A stretch of DNA of 64,000 bases from Chitinophagaceae bacterium (GTDB taxonomy: Bacteria; Bacteroidota; Bacteroidia; Chitinophagales; Chitinophagaceae), in contig JAHEZD010000007.1 of assembly GCA_023251255.1 (NCBI GenBank), positions 38,396 to 102,395 of the forward strand. Reading direction: 5' to 3'. Position 1 is the first letter of the stretch. Each line of letters opens with the position of its first letter. Under the pieces are notes generated by a model. The model made no database searches, was not told the DNA's origin, and saw only the letters and a program-made list of their open reading frames with translations. Position numbers and translations under genes: made by a program. Positions 1 to 8,966 of this stretch are shown here, piece by piece.

Positions 1-1441
1 TAATGGATTGGCTCCCACCATTGCCACCAGCACTACTCATTGAAACACCTGTTATTGTGGAGTTGGAAAGTACCACCACTGCCCCTCCGCCGCCGCCGCC
101 GCCCGGAGCATCGTTGCCGGGGCTCGTTGTATTTGAACCTGCAGCACCAGTGGCCGTGATGGAACCTGTACCACTAACCGTACCGGAAACCAGTAAGTAT
201 ACGATGCCTCCTCCATTGCCGCCAGCACCGCCATATCCATCATTTTCCTCTCCGGCACCACCACCGCCACCCATAAACAATAAGGTATTGCTACTATAAT
301 TTAAGGGCCTGCCACCAAAACCACCTACATTCCTCCTGCTATCTCCGCCCCAACCTGCATTGCCAGGGGCAACAGTTGCTGCATCCTGATCATTGCTGCC
401 ATAAGAATAGCCACCACGCCCGCCGCCTCTTGAGATATCGCTTGAGAAACTTGCGGCTTCAAGGTTCCATGCACTATTGTAACCAGATGGTTTTATGCCT
501 GTTCCGTTCCAAGGTGTCAGTACCGCATTGTTACCTGCATTTGAACCACCACCACCACCAGCATTGTGGTTATCACCACCGCCGCCGCCATTTGCAGGTG
601 CCCCCCTACCATATTGGCCATTCAAACTTGCATAGTCTGTTTGGTTACCAGCTATGCCTTCCCCTTTTAAGGCACCAGTAGTTATTACTGTGCTCCTATA
701 ACCTGTGCTTCCATAGTTTACCGATGTTGTAGCAACTGCCGCACCCCTAAACCCCGCAGAACCTGCGTTAATGGTACCGGAAAGTACTAGGTTCCCATTT
801 ACTTCCAACGAAACAATGCCGCCAGTTGTACCGTCCCATACCTTGCAGTAAACATTGGCATTTGTGCCAAATGTAACATCTGAAAAACGCGGCACCCTAA
901 CCACCTGGGCCCTTGATGTTCCCCCAACAGTATAGGATTTGGTAAGTGCTTCACAGAAGGTGATGGTATTGGTGGATATACTTAAAACGGTTTTCAGTTC
1001 GTAATTACCAGTATTGTTATAGGCAGTGATATTTCCATAATTGGCATCATCTGTAGTGGTAATCGTGGCACCTTGCATCTGTATTACCATTACCAGGTCC
1101 CCTGGAGCCAAGGCAGCCGTTGCAAAATAATTGACAGAATTGGTAAAGGTTGTAGTACCACTCAAGTTGGTAATACTTGTTACGGTAACCGTTGTTGAGC
1201 CGCTGGCAGCACTGCTTGCCAAGGCCGAATACCTGTTTGGCGCTATAGTGGTTGAGCTACCTGGTGAATAGCTGATTGTTCCGTCCTTACCTTTTTGGGC
1301 ATGGGAAAATAGTGGGAATAAAATAGAAGCTAAAATAAATAATAGGGCAAGCAGAAACTCCCCAATAAGGTAATCTCCCTTAATCAGGGCCAAATAGCCC
1401 TTTCTTTCCTTTGCTTTCAGCAAATTAGAAATCCTTTTCAT
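1..1441 (-). CDS. Glycine-rich secreted surface protein, 5' part (cut by left window edge)
   Basis: An uninterrupted reading frame runs leftward from the ATG at 1441-1439 to base 1, about 480 codons, with its 3' end outside the window. The first ~50 residues have a basic stretch, then a long hydrophobic core (about residues 30-46) ending in SHAQ, which looks like a signal peptide with an unusually long N-region. A Ser/Thr-rich beta-type region follows, then glycine runs from about residue 285 (GGGGGDNH, AGGGGGS, MGGGGGAG, PGGGGGGGAV). Such proteins in Bacteroidota are usually cell-surface or extracellular and often carry a T9SS sorting domain at the C-terminus, which cannot be checked here. 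Export is inferred from the signal peptide; no enzymatic motif was recognised. The open reading on the opposite strand (3-299) is a shadow of the glycine codons. Confidence 0.8.
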   Translation of the reverse strand, partial: MKRISNLLKAKERKGYLALIKGDYLIGEFLLALLFILASILFPLFSHAQKGKDGTISYSPGSSTTIAPNRYSALASSAASGSTTVTVTSITNLSGTTTFTNSVNYFATAALAPGDLVMVIQMQGATITTTDDANYGNITAYNNTGNYELKTVLSISTNTITFCEALTKSYTVGGTSRAQVVRVPRFSDVTFGTNANVYCKVWDGTTGGIVSLEVNGNLVLSGTINAGSAGFRGAAVATTSVNYGSTGYRSTVITTGALKGEGIAGNQTDYASLNGQYGRGAPANGGGGGDNHNAGGGGGSNAGNNAVLTPWNGTGIKPSGYNSAWNLEAASFSSDISRGGGRGGYSYGSNDQDAATVAPGNAGWGGDSRRNVGGFGGRPLNYSSNTLLFMGGGGGAGEENDGYGGAGGNGGGIVYLLVSGTVSGTGSITATGAAGSNTTSPGNDAPGGGGGGGAVVVLSNSTITGVSMSSAGGNGGSQSI

Positions 1442-1586
1442 AGTGGTATGGGTAAGGTCTTTTTGGATAGGAATTGGATTTCACAGGGTTTCATCCTTGT
1501 GAATAATTAGAACAACGACCAAAGACCCAACAATATTGTTTGGCTATGAATAACTTATCGGTTTTATAGTGGAGAGATTGTTTTAA

Positions 1587-1832
1587 TTACCATTGATCCA
1601 TGTTATCAATGAATGGATCAATATGGGCTAATTTGGCCTTGGCAATTTCCCAGTTTATGGCTTTTCTTGACCCCATTGGAAAAATCAACTTCATTTTGTG
1701 CCAATTTTTTTGTGCCAAAATAAAATTGGCACAAAAAAATTGGCACATTTTCCGAATCGTTTTTATCGGTGCTTCCAAGCCAACTAGTTCCAGACAGTAT
1801 TCTTCTTCACTTTCGGTTTTTTGGCAATCCAT
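1587..1832 (-). CDS. Small hypothetical ORF carrying an in-frame palindromic insertion
   Basis: An 81-codon frame from ATG 1832, not recognised as any family. Residues ~29-46 are encoded by the 51-bp palindrome at 1697-1747, exactly 17 codons, so the frame stays open through the repeat. Without the insert the N-terminal acidic segment would join directly to a segment KMKLIFPMGSRKAINWEIAK. The frame is also open for several codons upstream of the chosen ATG. It may be a fragment of a decayed gene rather than an expressed protein, since a sorting-domain remnant in another frame lies immediately upstream on the same strand. Confidence 0.25.
   Translation of the reverse strand: MDCQKTESEEEYCLELVGLEAPIKTIRKMCQFFCANFILAQKNWHKMKLIFPMGSRKAINWEIAKAKLAHIDPFIDNMDQW
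1697..1747. repeat. 51-bp quadruple-heptamer palindrome (element A, core TGTGCCA)
   Basis: Two perfect 22-bp arms (1697-1718 and 1726-1747) enclose a 7-base AT loop. Each arm contains the heptamer TGTGCCA (1697, 1711) or its complement TGGCACA (1727, 1741) twice. The steps are 14, 16 and 14 bp, with A/T homopolymer spacers. The order X, X, X', X' and the overall length match the elements at 26023, 39684 and 39739, although the heptamer sequence differs. Confidence 0.85.
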
Positions 1833-1836
1833 TTGT

Positions 1837-2013
1837 TCAATAAATTTTTTCAGCCAATGGCTGTTTTAATCTGCCAGATATTTCAACATATTTGTTCAGC
1901 ATCAGCTTCCCTTCTACAGAATAGATGATTATGCATTCCCCCTTGGTGGCATTCGGAAGGGAAATATGAAGATTGGAACGTATTGGGGTTACAAGGATTC
2001 CTCGTCTAAATAC
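1837..2013 (-). pseudogene. Remnant of a T9SS type A sorting domain
   Basis: A 58-codon open stretch without a clear start, bounded upstream by TAG (2014-2016) and ending with TGA at 1837-1839. Its translation contains SNLHISLPNATKGECI, then IIYSVEGKLMLNKYVEISG. This is the pattern of the T9SS type A C-terminal domain (a beta strand, then IYSxxGK, then more strands). It can be laid beside INIAYNANSQQKITIGLFSI and GRKILDKHVEV in the neighbouring 1490-aa protein. The usual end of that domain (GxYxxxI ... K) is missing and the upstream protein is gone, so I read it as the broken 3' end of a lost secreted-protein gene. The assignment is by eye. Confidence 0.5.
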
Positions 2014-2060
2014 CTAACCTGCTGTGCTATTAACCTATGAAACTCTTTATGAAAGCGGCT

Positions 2061-2108
2061 TTCGACAGGCTCAAGCTGACAGCAGTATGTCATGTTGAGC
2101 TTGTCGAA
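2061..2108. repeat. REP-like inverted pair (TTCGACAGGCTCAAGCTGACA family)
   Basis: The arms at 2061-2081 and 2088-2108 are imperfect inverted copies (18 of 21 positions pair) of a motif close to TTCGACAAGCTCAGCCTGACA. The same motif recurs in intergenic sites near 39.5, 41.9-42.0 and 48.1 kb. Confidence 0.75.
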
Positions 2109-2169
2109 ACATAGTCATACTGCGGATTATAGGTACAAACCTATTTTCAATAGCACAAGACGTTAATAC

Positions 2170-5100
2170 CTAATATTTAAGCAATTGCTCGGTTCTCATT
2201 CCATCCGGGGTTTGGATTTTAAGTAGATAAGTTCCTGATATAACACTATTCAAATCCATCAATTGTATTGAATTGGCACCTTTGAGAACCTCCACATGCT
2301 TGTCCAGTATTTTTCTTCCGTCAATGGAAAACAGGCCAATTGTTATCTTTTGCTGGGAATTGGCATTGTAAGCAATATTGATGTATGAATGGAATGGGTT
2401 TGGTCCAACAGCCAGCTCGATTGTCCTATTCACCCTCACAGCAATGATTTGGGTATAATATACTTTCCCATCCTTATCCTGTTGCTTGATACGGTAATAG
2501 AAAACATTCGACAGTGCATTGGGCGTATAAGCATAAAAGTAGCTACTTGCCCCTCCGTTCCTTGCAGCCACTTTCTGCAGGGGCACAAAATCAATAGCAT
2601 TGATGCTTACTTCAATTTCATAATTGCTGGTCAGGTACTCATTTACCACATCCCATTTTATTTGTGCGATGGGTGATTGATAGTTAACGGCGAAATTCAC
2701 AATATTCAATGGAAGGATGCTTGCATTCCGCCAGTCCCTATCGGCTGCCGCATCCGATTTTATTAACTGTGCCAAGGAGCCTGTTGGGGTCGGGCCTGCA
2801 AAATCGCCCAAAGGCCCCATATTGCCCATGGCCACATTCTTGTAATAGGTACCTGCAGACTGGGTGGTAATGGCTATATTATCGAACTGGTCAATGAGCC
2901 CATCACCATCCGTATCCGTAAAATTGAGCGAGGCATAGCTCACACCAAACAGGGACGAACCACTTGCTTCCACATAATCAGGTGCCCCATCATTGTCACT
3001 GTCCGAGTCCTTGTAATCAGGTGTTCCATCAGCATCGGTATCGTAAGGCGTCAGGCCACCACCACCGTAAGTGCCTATTTGACCTGCTGTCTCATAAACA
3101 TCGTTGATGCCATCCCCATCAGTATCCATATCACTTGGCACTTTGTAACTGCTTGTTGATTGCGCTTCTACATTGTCTGTTACACCATCGTCATCGCTAT
3201 CAATATCCAGGTAGTTGGCATTGCCACGGCCATCCGTATTGGTTAAAGTGAATGAGGAAAGCCCACTAACCGTGATTGCCCATCCATTTGTCCTTGTTCC
3301 CGATACAATACCGTTTGTTGCTGCCACTGTACCGTTGGTTCCAGACAGGCCAATCAGCCCAGATTCAACAGCATCCAATATGCCATCCCCATCTGCATCC
3401 AGATCATAAGGATTGGGATAGCCAAGCAAGTCAATATTTTTATTGGGCCAGCTATCTGCAGTACCATCGCTATTGTTATCTGTTCCCGATTTCAGCAACG
3501 CACTTGAACTTTCCAATGCATCCTGAAATCCATCACCATCTGCATCGCTAAAGCTATCCACTTTGCCATCATTGTTGCTATCTGTTCCTCCTGCTTCAAG
3601 AATATCTGGAATGCCATCGTTGTCACTATCCAAATCAATATAGTTAGCAACACCATCGCCATCAAAATCCTTTACAGAAAGTCCTGATGAAGTGAGCCTG
3701 TTAGACAACCCTGTTGTGGCATTGAATGTTCCGTCAATCCTGCCATCACCATCCGTATCCACGCCATAATTTTCTATAACATCTGGGATGCCATCGTTGT
3801 CGCTATCCAAATCCAAATAGTCTGGAATGCCATCACCATCTGTATCCAATAATGAACAAAAAGTAATTGCACTGATATAAATATCTGGATCTTTATTATT
3901 TGGATTGTTATCAAAGAAGCGGATGGCAATGGAATCAACTGGATCTATAATTGAAATAATTACCCTACCATTGTTGGAAGATGTGCTTAGGTCATTATTT
4001 GTTTGTGTAGTCACAAAACCATTTGTAACAAATGCAGAAACCTGTGTACCCAATGAATATTCAGATGATTTCAATATGTAAACAGAACCATCTTTGTAAG
4101 CATACACAACAATTGAATCTTTCCACCCATTGGCACCATTGCTCTTCGCATCTATATCATTAATTTCAAAACTCACATTGGTCACTTTTTTATTAAAGCT
4201 CAAGATCAAATCCGAAAACTGACTCGTTGTATTCGGATTGGACATGAATTTTATATCGTTTGAAACATTGCCCGTATGTGCAGCCGTTTGGGTGATGCTT
4301 GCAGTTAATCCAAAAGGGTTTCTTAAGGTGGGTGTTAATGTAACCCCATTAACTGTTGTAGCTGCAGGTGTACCTGTAGTGCCCCAAGTAAAAGTGCTTG
4401 TTGATGAACATCCATATTCATTAATGTCCAATACACCATCGTTATCATCATCCACATCATCCCTATCGTTTACCCCATCACCATCTGCATCATTGCTCCT
4501 GCATTCTGTAAGGCCCATACCTGTAAGTGCCCATTCATCACCAGAAGAAGAGAATGCAGCATCCGTAATTTTTATTTTCACTGTAGTGGCTGTTGCTGTG
4601 AAATTGTAGGATATACGTTTCCAACCAGCCAGTGATGCACTGTTTTGCGTGGCAGATTCCGTTAACAGATAGGGGCCAAAACCAACAGTCCCATCAGCCA
4701 AACCATCTGTACCATTGATCCTTATTCTTATGATTGGATCATCGCCATCATTGGCAGTTTCCCTAAGATTGGATACATAGAAATAAATGGTGTAAGACTT
4801 ACCAACAGTTAACCCCGTTAGGTTCTGTTGATATACTAAATATTCTTCACCTGCCAAAGTGTTACCAGCTACATACATGAAGTTTGGCTGCGTACCAACA
4901 CCATAAGCAGCATCCCCAGGGAAAATATATTGATTGGCATTGCTGCATGTGCCACTACCTGTATAGGAACTTGCACTGCCCATTGTTACAATGGCAAAAG
5001 CATTGCCATTGGTACCAATGTTTGTTCTCGCACAAGCACTGCTACCTGTAGCAATATAATCCATTTGTGAAATAAATGAACCACCAGAAAAGTTATAGGT

Positions 5101-6642
5101 TGTACCTACGCCACTTGTATAGGTATTACCGGTACTGTTACTTAATGCATTGCTGAAACTTCCATTCTTTAAGAAAGTAGTTGCAATAGAATTATAGGAA
5201 GATGAGCACTCGGTATTTGTTCCTTGACTTATAACAGATGCATTGCAACTACTTGCCCTTGAACTTATGTCAACAGCAGTGATGGCACTCTTCGTGGTGT
5301 TGCTCGTGCCACCATAACCCACGTCAAACATACCGCTGCTTGGACTTCCGGCGGTTGGTGTTGCATCATAAAAATTGGCTGCCGGTGATGAACCGTTGCC
5401 AAAAGTTTGGTAGTTGGTGGTTGTTCCAGAAAAGTAATAGTTGCCAGAACCAGTCACAGTACCTCCATTATGCAAGAAATCTATGCCTTGCACCCAGCCA
5501 GTTGAACTATTATAAAAATCTGCTTCAAAAGTTATGGTGGAACTGGAAGCCACAGAAGTGGATGGCACTAAAAGATAGCCATAGTTCTGTGTACTTGATG
5601 ACTGGTTAGTGAAGCCATTTACAGCAACAATGGTACAGTAATTTTTTGTGGTACTTGTGCTGCCAATAGTTACCCTTCCATTTACATAGATGTAACCATT
5701 ATTGGTCAATGTTCCATTTGTATTCAAATAAGTATTGCCATTGTTCATTTGGATATTACCGTTGTTGGTCATGGTGCTGCCATTGTCCAACTGGTAATTG
5801 TTTTTAAAGTTGGCAGTGCCATCATTTGTGAATGAACAAGTATTGGCCAAAGTAAAGGTTGATTGAAAAATGGTTGTACCAGTAGAAGAATTGGAAAGCG
5901 ACGAACCACTTAGCGTAAAACTGTTTAAAGATAGATAGGCCTGATTGGTAACAACAGAACTACTACTGATCGTGTTGGAACTTCCTGTAAATAAAAACTG
6001 GCCTGCAGTGTTGGTAATGGTGGTACCTGCGTATGATTGCTGCGCAGACGCGGTATAGGTACCTGAATTGCTGATGGCTGATCCTGCCAATAGGGTCGTG
6101 TAACCTGCCACAGTAATTGCACCACTGTTATTGATTGTTGTAGCTGCGCTGCTTCCACTTTGAAAACCACTGGAGAAATTCAAGGTACCGCTATTGGTAA
6201 TTGAAAAGGCACTGTTCATGTTCATGCCTTGGGTAAAGTTGAATGTACCTGTATTGGTAATTGTAAATGCAGCATTAACAGTCATGTAAGTTGTAATGCT
6301 TACTGTGCCATTGTTGGTAATCGTTCCACCAACATTATACAGGCCACCAGGATTGTACTGGCTGCCACTCTCTATATAAATCTGTGCGCCGCTTGGGATA
6401 TTATTGATTGATCCGCTGAATATTGAGTTGCCTGTAATGCAAATTTTTGATGTGGAAGAAATGCTGCTGATGGTACCGGAAAATGTGGCACCGCTACTGA
6501 TGCACATGTTCTGCCCTGCGCCCAGTGAATAGGTGCTACTATTATTACCTGTAATGCTTACAGTGCAGGTGCTGCAAGGCGATTGAGCCCGTAACAGGGT
6601 TATAGTTGTCAGAGCTATAATAAGAAACAGGTACCGCATCAC
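2170..6642 (-). CDS. Large secreted protein with thrombospondin type 3 repeats and T9SS type A sorting domain
   Basis: This 1490-aa protein starts with a clear signal peptide (MMRYLFLIIALTTITLLRAQ). Residues ~25-400 are Asn/Thr/Ser-rich, with recurrent TNNGT/NSGT turns typical of a beta-solenoid. Residues ~480-710 resemble a beta-sandwich ending in a Cys-Arg segment. Acidic calcium-binding repeats of the thrombospondin type 3 kind (DTDGDGIPD, DLDSDNDGIPD) appear at ~715-740 and densely at ~930-1290. A fibronectin-like segment (SNYEIEVS ... FYYRIKQQDKDG) follows at ~1320-1400. The last ~80 residues (VGPNPFHSYINI ... GTYLLKIQTPDG) are the T9SS type A sorting domain (TIGR04183 type). The protein should pass the inner membrane by Sec and the outer membrane by T9SS, then stay on or leave the surface. 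An adhesive or structural role is inferred; no catalytic motif was seen. Confidence 0.88.
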   Translation of the reverse strand: MMRYLFLIIALTTITLLRAQSPCSTCTVSITGNNSSTYSLGAGQNMCISSGATFSGTISSISSTSKICITGNSIFSGSINNIPSGAQIYIESGSQYNPGGLYNVGGTITNNGTVSITTYMTVNAAFTITNTGTFNFTQGMNMNSAFSITNSGTLNFSSGFQSGSSAATTINNSGAITVAGYTTLLAGSAISNSGTYTASAQQSYAGTTITNTAGQFLFTGSSNTISSSSVVTNQAYLSLNSFTLSGSSLSNSSTGTTIFQSTFTLANTCSFTNDGTANFKNNYQLDNGSTMTNNGNIQMNNGNTYLNTNGTLTNNGYIYVNGRVTIGSTSTTKNYCTIVAVNGFTNQSSSTQNYGYLLVPSTSVASSSTITFEADFYNSSTGWVQGIDFLHNGGTVTGSGNYYFSGTTTNYQTFGNGSSPAANFYDATPTAGSPSSGMFDVGYGGTSNTTKSAITAVDISSRASSCNASVISQGTNTECSSSYNSIATTFLKNGSFSNALSNSTGNTYTSGVGTTYNFSGGSFISQMDYIATGSSACARTNIGTNGNAFAIVTMGSASSYTGSGTCSNANQYIFPGDAAYGVGTQPNFMYVAGNTLAGEEYLVYQQNLTGLTVGKSYTIYFYVSNLRETANDGDDPIIRIRINGTDGLADGTVGFGPYLLTESATQNSASLAGWKRISYNFTATATTVKIKITDAAFSSSGDEWALTGMGLTECRSNDADGDGVNDRDDVDDDNDGVLDINEYGCSSTSTFTWGTTGTPAATTVNGVTLTPTLRNPFGLTASITQTAAHTGNVSNDIKFMSNPNTTSQFSDLILSFNKKVTNVSFEINDIDAKSNGANGWKDSIVVYAYKDGSVYILKSSEYSLGTQVSAFVTNGFVTTQTNNDLSTSSNNGRVIISIIDPVDSIAIRFFDNNPNNKDPDIYISAITFCSLLDTDGDGIPDYLDLDSDNDGIPDVIENYGVDTDGDGRIDGTFNATTGLSNRLTSSGLSVKDFDGDGVANYIDLDSDNDGIPDILEAGGTDSNNDGKVDSFSDADGDGFQDALESSSALLKSGTDNNSDGTADSWPNKNIDLLGYPNPYDLDADGDGILDAVESGLIGLSGTNGTVAATNGIVSGTRTNGWAITVSGLSSFTLTNTDGRGNANYLDIDSDDDGVTDNVEAQSTSSYKVPSDMDTDGDGINDVYETAGQIGTYGGGGLTPYDTDADGTPDYKDSDSDNDGAPDYVEASGSSLFGVSYASLNFTDTDGDGLIDQFDNIAITTQSAGTYYKNVAMGNMGPLGDFAGPTPTGSLAQLIKSDAAADRDWRNASILPLNIVNFAVNYQSPIAQIKWDVVNEYLTSNYEIEVSINAIDFVPLQKVAARNGGASSYFYAYTPNALSNVFYYRIKQQDKDGKVYYTQIIAVRVNRTIELAVGPNPFHSYINIAYNANSQQKITIGLFSIDGRKILDKHVEVLKGANSIQLMDLNSVISGTYLLKIQTPDGMRTEQLLKY

Positions 6643-6748
6643 CCATTGGAATTAATAATAAATAGATATTGGTTGGTGGTGCTTTTCTAGGTTGCGAGAG
6701 ATACCATAAACGACCAAAGAAGGTTTTATATTGCCTATAGGAAACAAA

Positions 6749-6778
6749 AATCCCCTTGCAACAAGTTGCAAGGGGATT
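6749..6778 (-). terminator. Intrinsic terminator after rpsA
   Basis: A perfect 14-bp inverted repeat (6749-6762 / 6765-6778, AATCCCCTTGCAAC) is followed on the minus strand by TTTTTGTTTC. It lies 28 bp past the S1 stop codon. Confidence 0.88.
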
Positions 6779-6805
6779 GATTATCATGGATTTAACCCTT
6801 TTGGG

Positions 6806-8773
6806 TTATTTGGCTTCGTTTTCTCCGCCTTCCAATTTGGCACGGATATCAGCCAACGCTCCCAAGTCACCCAAAGTGGATTTCTCAACTTTAGACTGTA
6901 CAGCCTTCACTGCTTTCTTGGTAACTTCAGCATCAGCCCTAGCTTCCTTCTTCCCAGCTTCTATTTCTTCAGCTTTTGCTTGCTCCCATATACGGGTGTG
7001 GCTAAGAACGATGCGTTTTTCATTGCGATCAAATTCAATCACAACAAACTGTGCCGTTTCTTCTGCTTGGATTTGTTTACCATCTTCTTTGAAAGTGTGA
7101 CGGTTAGGAACAAACCCTTCTAAGCCATAAGGTAATTGTACCAAAGCACCCTTGTCGTCCTTACGTGTAACAGTTCCTTCTTGGATTGATCCAATAGCAA
7201 ATGTTTCTTCCAAGGAATTCCAAGGATCTTCTTCCAATTGTTTATGGCCCAATTGCAATTTGCGGTTGTCCTTATCGATGCTCAAGATGATGATATCGAT
7301 TTGCTCACCAACCTTTACATAATCAGAAGGATGGTTGAAACGTTTCAACCAGCTCAAATCGCTGATGTGGATCATACCACCAATACCCGGCTCAAGCTCA
7401 ACAAATACACCATAAGGGGTAATGTTCTTCACCAATCCTTTGTGCTTGCTTCCTTCTGGGAACTTGTTTTCGATAGTGCTCCAAGGATCATTGGTCATTT
7501 GCTTGATGGACAAGCTCATTTTGCGGCTGTCCTTATCAAGGGTAACCACCTTTGCTTCATGCTCATCACCTAATTTGAAGAACTCCTTAGCATTGATTGG
7601 GGTGTTTGCCCAAGTGATTTCACTTACGTGAACCAGACCTTCAACACCTGGTTGAATTTCAAGGAATGCACCGTAATCTTCAATATTCACTACTTTACCC
7701 TTTACAACTGTACCTTCAGCAAGACCTTCAGGCAACACGTCCCAAGGATGCGGGGTCAATTGTTTCAGGCCAAGGCTGATACGTTTCTTGTCGTCGTCGA
7801 AATCCAATACCACCACATTGATCTTCTGGTCCATCTTCACAACCTCTGAAGGATGTGAAATCCTGCCCCAAGAAATATCCGTGATGTACAACAAGCCATC
7901 CAAGCCTCCAAGGTCCATGAAAGCACCGAAATCTGTGATGTTCTTCACCGTTCCTTCCAATACTTGTCCTTTCTCCAGTTTGCTCATGATTTCGGCACGT
8001 TGTGCTTCTATATCGCTTTCAATAAGCGCTTTGTGCGATACAACTGCATTCTTGATGGTTTCATTGATCTTAACAACCTTGAATTCCATTGTTTTGCCTA
8101 CAAATTGATCGTAATCAGTTACAGGTTTAACGTCAATTTGAGATCCTGGCAAGAAGGTTTCCATGCCAAATACATCCACAATCAAACCACCCTTGGTCTT
8201 GCTTGTAACTGTACCGGTAACCACTTCACCAGTTTTATGCACTTCCATGATACGCTCCCATGCACGGAAAATCCTTGCACTCTTGCGGCTCAGGTGCAGG
8301 TTGCCCTGCCTGTCTTCTTTCTCCACAACCATTACCTCAACAACATCACCAACTTTCAAGCCTTGCAGGTCACGGAATTCGTTCAATGAAATCAGACCGT
8401 CACTTTTAAAGCCGATGTTGATAACAGCATCAGTCTTGGTAAGGCCAACGATGTCACCATTCAAAATTTCGCCATCAGCAATCTTTACGAATGTGTTTTC
8501 GTACACATGGTCGTACTTTTCTGTTTCTTCCTTGCTGTAGTGGGCCACATTGCGTTTGTCAACACTCCAGTCAAAATCGTCATGGGCAGTAGCCACAACT
8601 TCTTCCACTACAGGTTTTGCAGCAGCAATTTCGGCAGCACCTTCAACACCTGCTTCAGGGGCTGTGGCGGTTGCCTCAACAGGATTGTTTGTTTCCGCAG
8701 CAGCTTCTGTTGCTTCACCAGCACCAGTTGCTTCCTGTGCATCTGCGTTTAATTGTTTAAGAAATAGATTCAT
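6806..8773 (-). CDS. rpsA: 30S ribosomal protein S1
   Basis: This 655-aa protein contains six S1 RNA-binding repeats at about residues 98-165, 182-248, 268-336, 353-422, 439-509 and 526-595. Typical elements are GTVKNITDFGAFMDLGGLDG, GAFLEIQPGVEGLVHVSEI and GVFVELEPGIGGMIHISDLSW-like blocks. S1 binds mRNA to the 30S subunit for initiation. Residues 1-75 form a low-complexity Ala/Glu/Thr extension ahead of the first repeat, and the last ~45 residues are Lys/Glu/Ala-rich. The gene stands alone, with its own -7 box (8806-8813) and a strong terminator. Confidence 0.97.
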   Translation of the reverse strand: MNLFLKQLNADAQEATGAGEATEAAAETNNPVEATATAPEAGVEGAAEIAAAKPVVEEVVATAHDDFDWSVDKRNVAHYSKEETEKYDHVYENTFVKIADGEILNGDIVGLTKTDAVINIGFKSDGLISLNEFRDLQGLKVGDVVEVMVVEKEDRQGNLHLSRKSARIFRAWERIMEVHKTGEVVTGTVTSKTKGGLIVDVFGMETFLPGSQIDVKPVTDYDQFVGKTMEFKVVKINETIKNAVVSHKALIESDIEAQRAEIMSKLEKGQVLEGTVKNITDFGAFMDLGGLDGLLYITDISWGRISHPSEVVKMDQKINVVVLDFDDDKKRISLGLKQLTPHPWDVLPEGLAEGTVVKGKVVNIEDYGAFLEIQPGVEGLVHVSEITWANTPINAKEFFKLGDEHEAKVVTLDKDSRKMSLSIKQMTNDPWSTIENKFPEGSKHKGLVKNITPYGVFVELEPGIGGMIHISDLSWLKRFNHPSDYVKVGEQIDIIILSIDKDNRKLQLGHKQLEEDPWNSLEETFAIGSIQEGTVTRKDDKGALVQLPYGLEGFVPNRHTFKEDGKQIQAEETAQFVVIEFDRNEKRIVLSHTRIWEQAKAEEIEAGKKEARADAEVTKKAVKAVQSKVEKSTLGDLGALADIRAKLEGGENEAK

Positions 8774-8805
8774 AATAAAACCCGATGTTTTTAGTTCGGG
8801 GCGGC

Positions 8806-8813
8806 AAAACTAA
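8806..8813 (-). promoter_or_regulatory. -7 promoter box for rpsA (TAGTTTTG)
   Basis: Minus-strand TAGTTTTG fits the Bacteroidota TANNTTTG -7 consensus and lies 33 bp before the rpsA ATG. No good -33 TTG was seen at the expected distance. Confidence 0.5.
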
Positions 8814-8966
8814 GGCTTTACTGCCAAAAAAAGGTTGTTTATGGAGAGTTTTTTTCTTTGGTGACCAGCAATGGAACATAGATGGGGCCTAGGTTGCAAG
8901 TTATTTCTACTGGAACGGGACCCTATTTCCACATCCACCAAAACAATTCATCGAAGCCTGTTCGTT

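Larger units (their letters stand above)
1442..2169. other. Degenerate intergenic region between two large secreted-protein genes
   Basis: This 728-bp gap holds, from left to right, an 81-codon leftward reading frame interrupted by a perfect 51-bp palindromic element, a short remnant of a T9SS sorting domain in another frame, and a REP-like inverted pair. It looks like the decayed 3' end of a former secreted-protein gene into which repeats have settled. No tRNA or other RNA gene was seen. Confidence 0.6.

Noticed and set aside
3..681. Plus-strand open frames rich in Pro or His at the left edge
   Set aside because: They are the reverse reading of glycine codons of the real minus-strand gene, which has a signal peptide and an unbroken frame to 1441.
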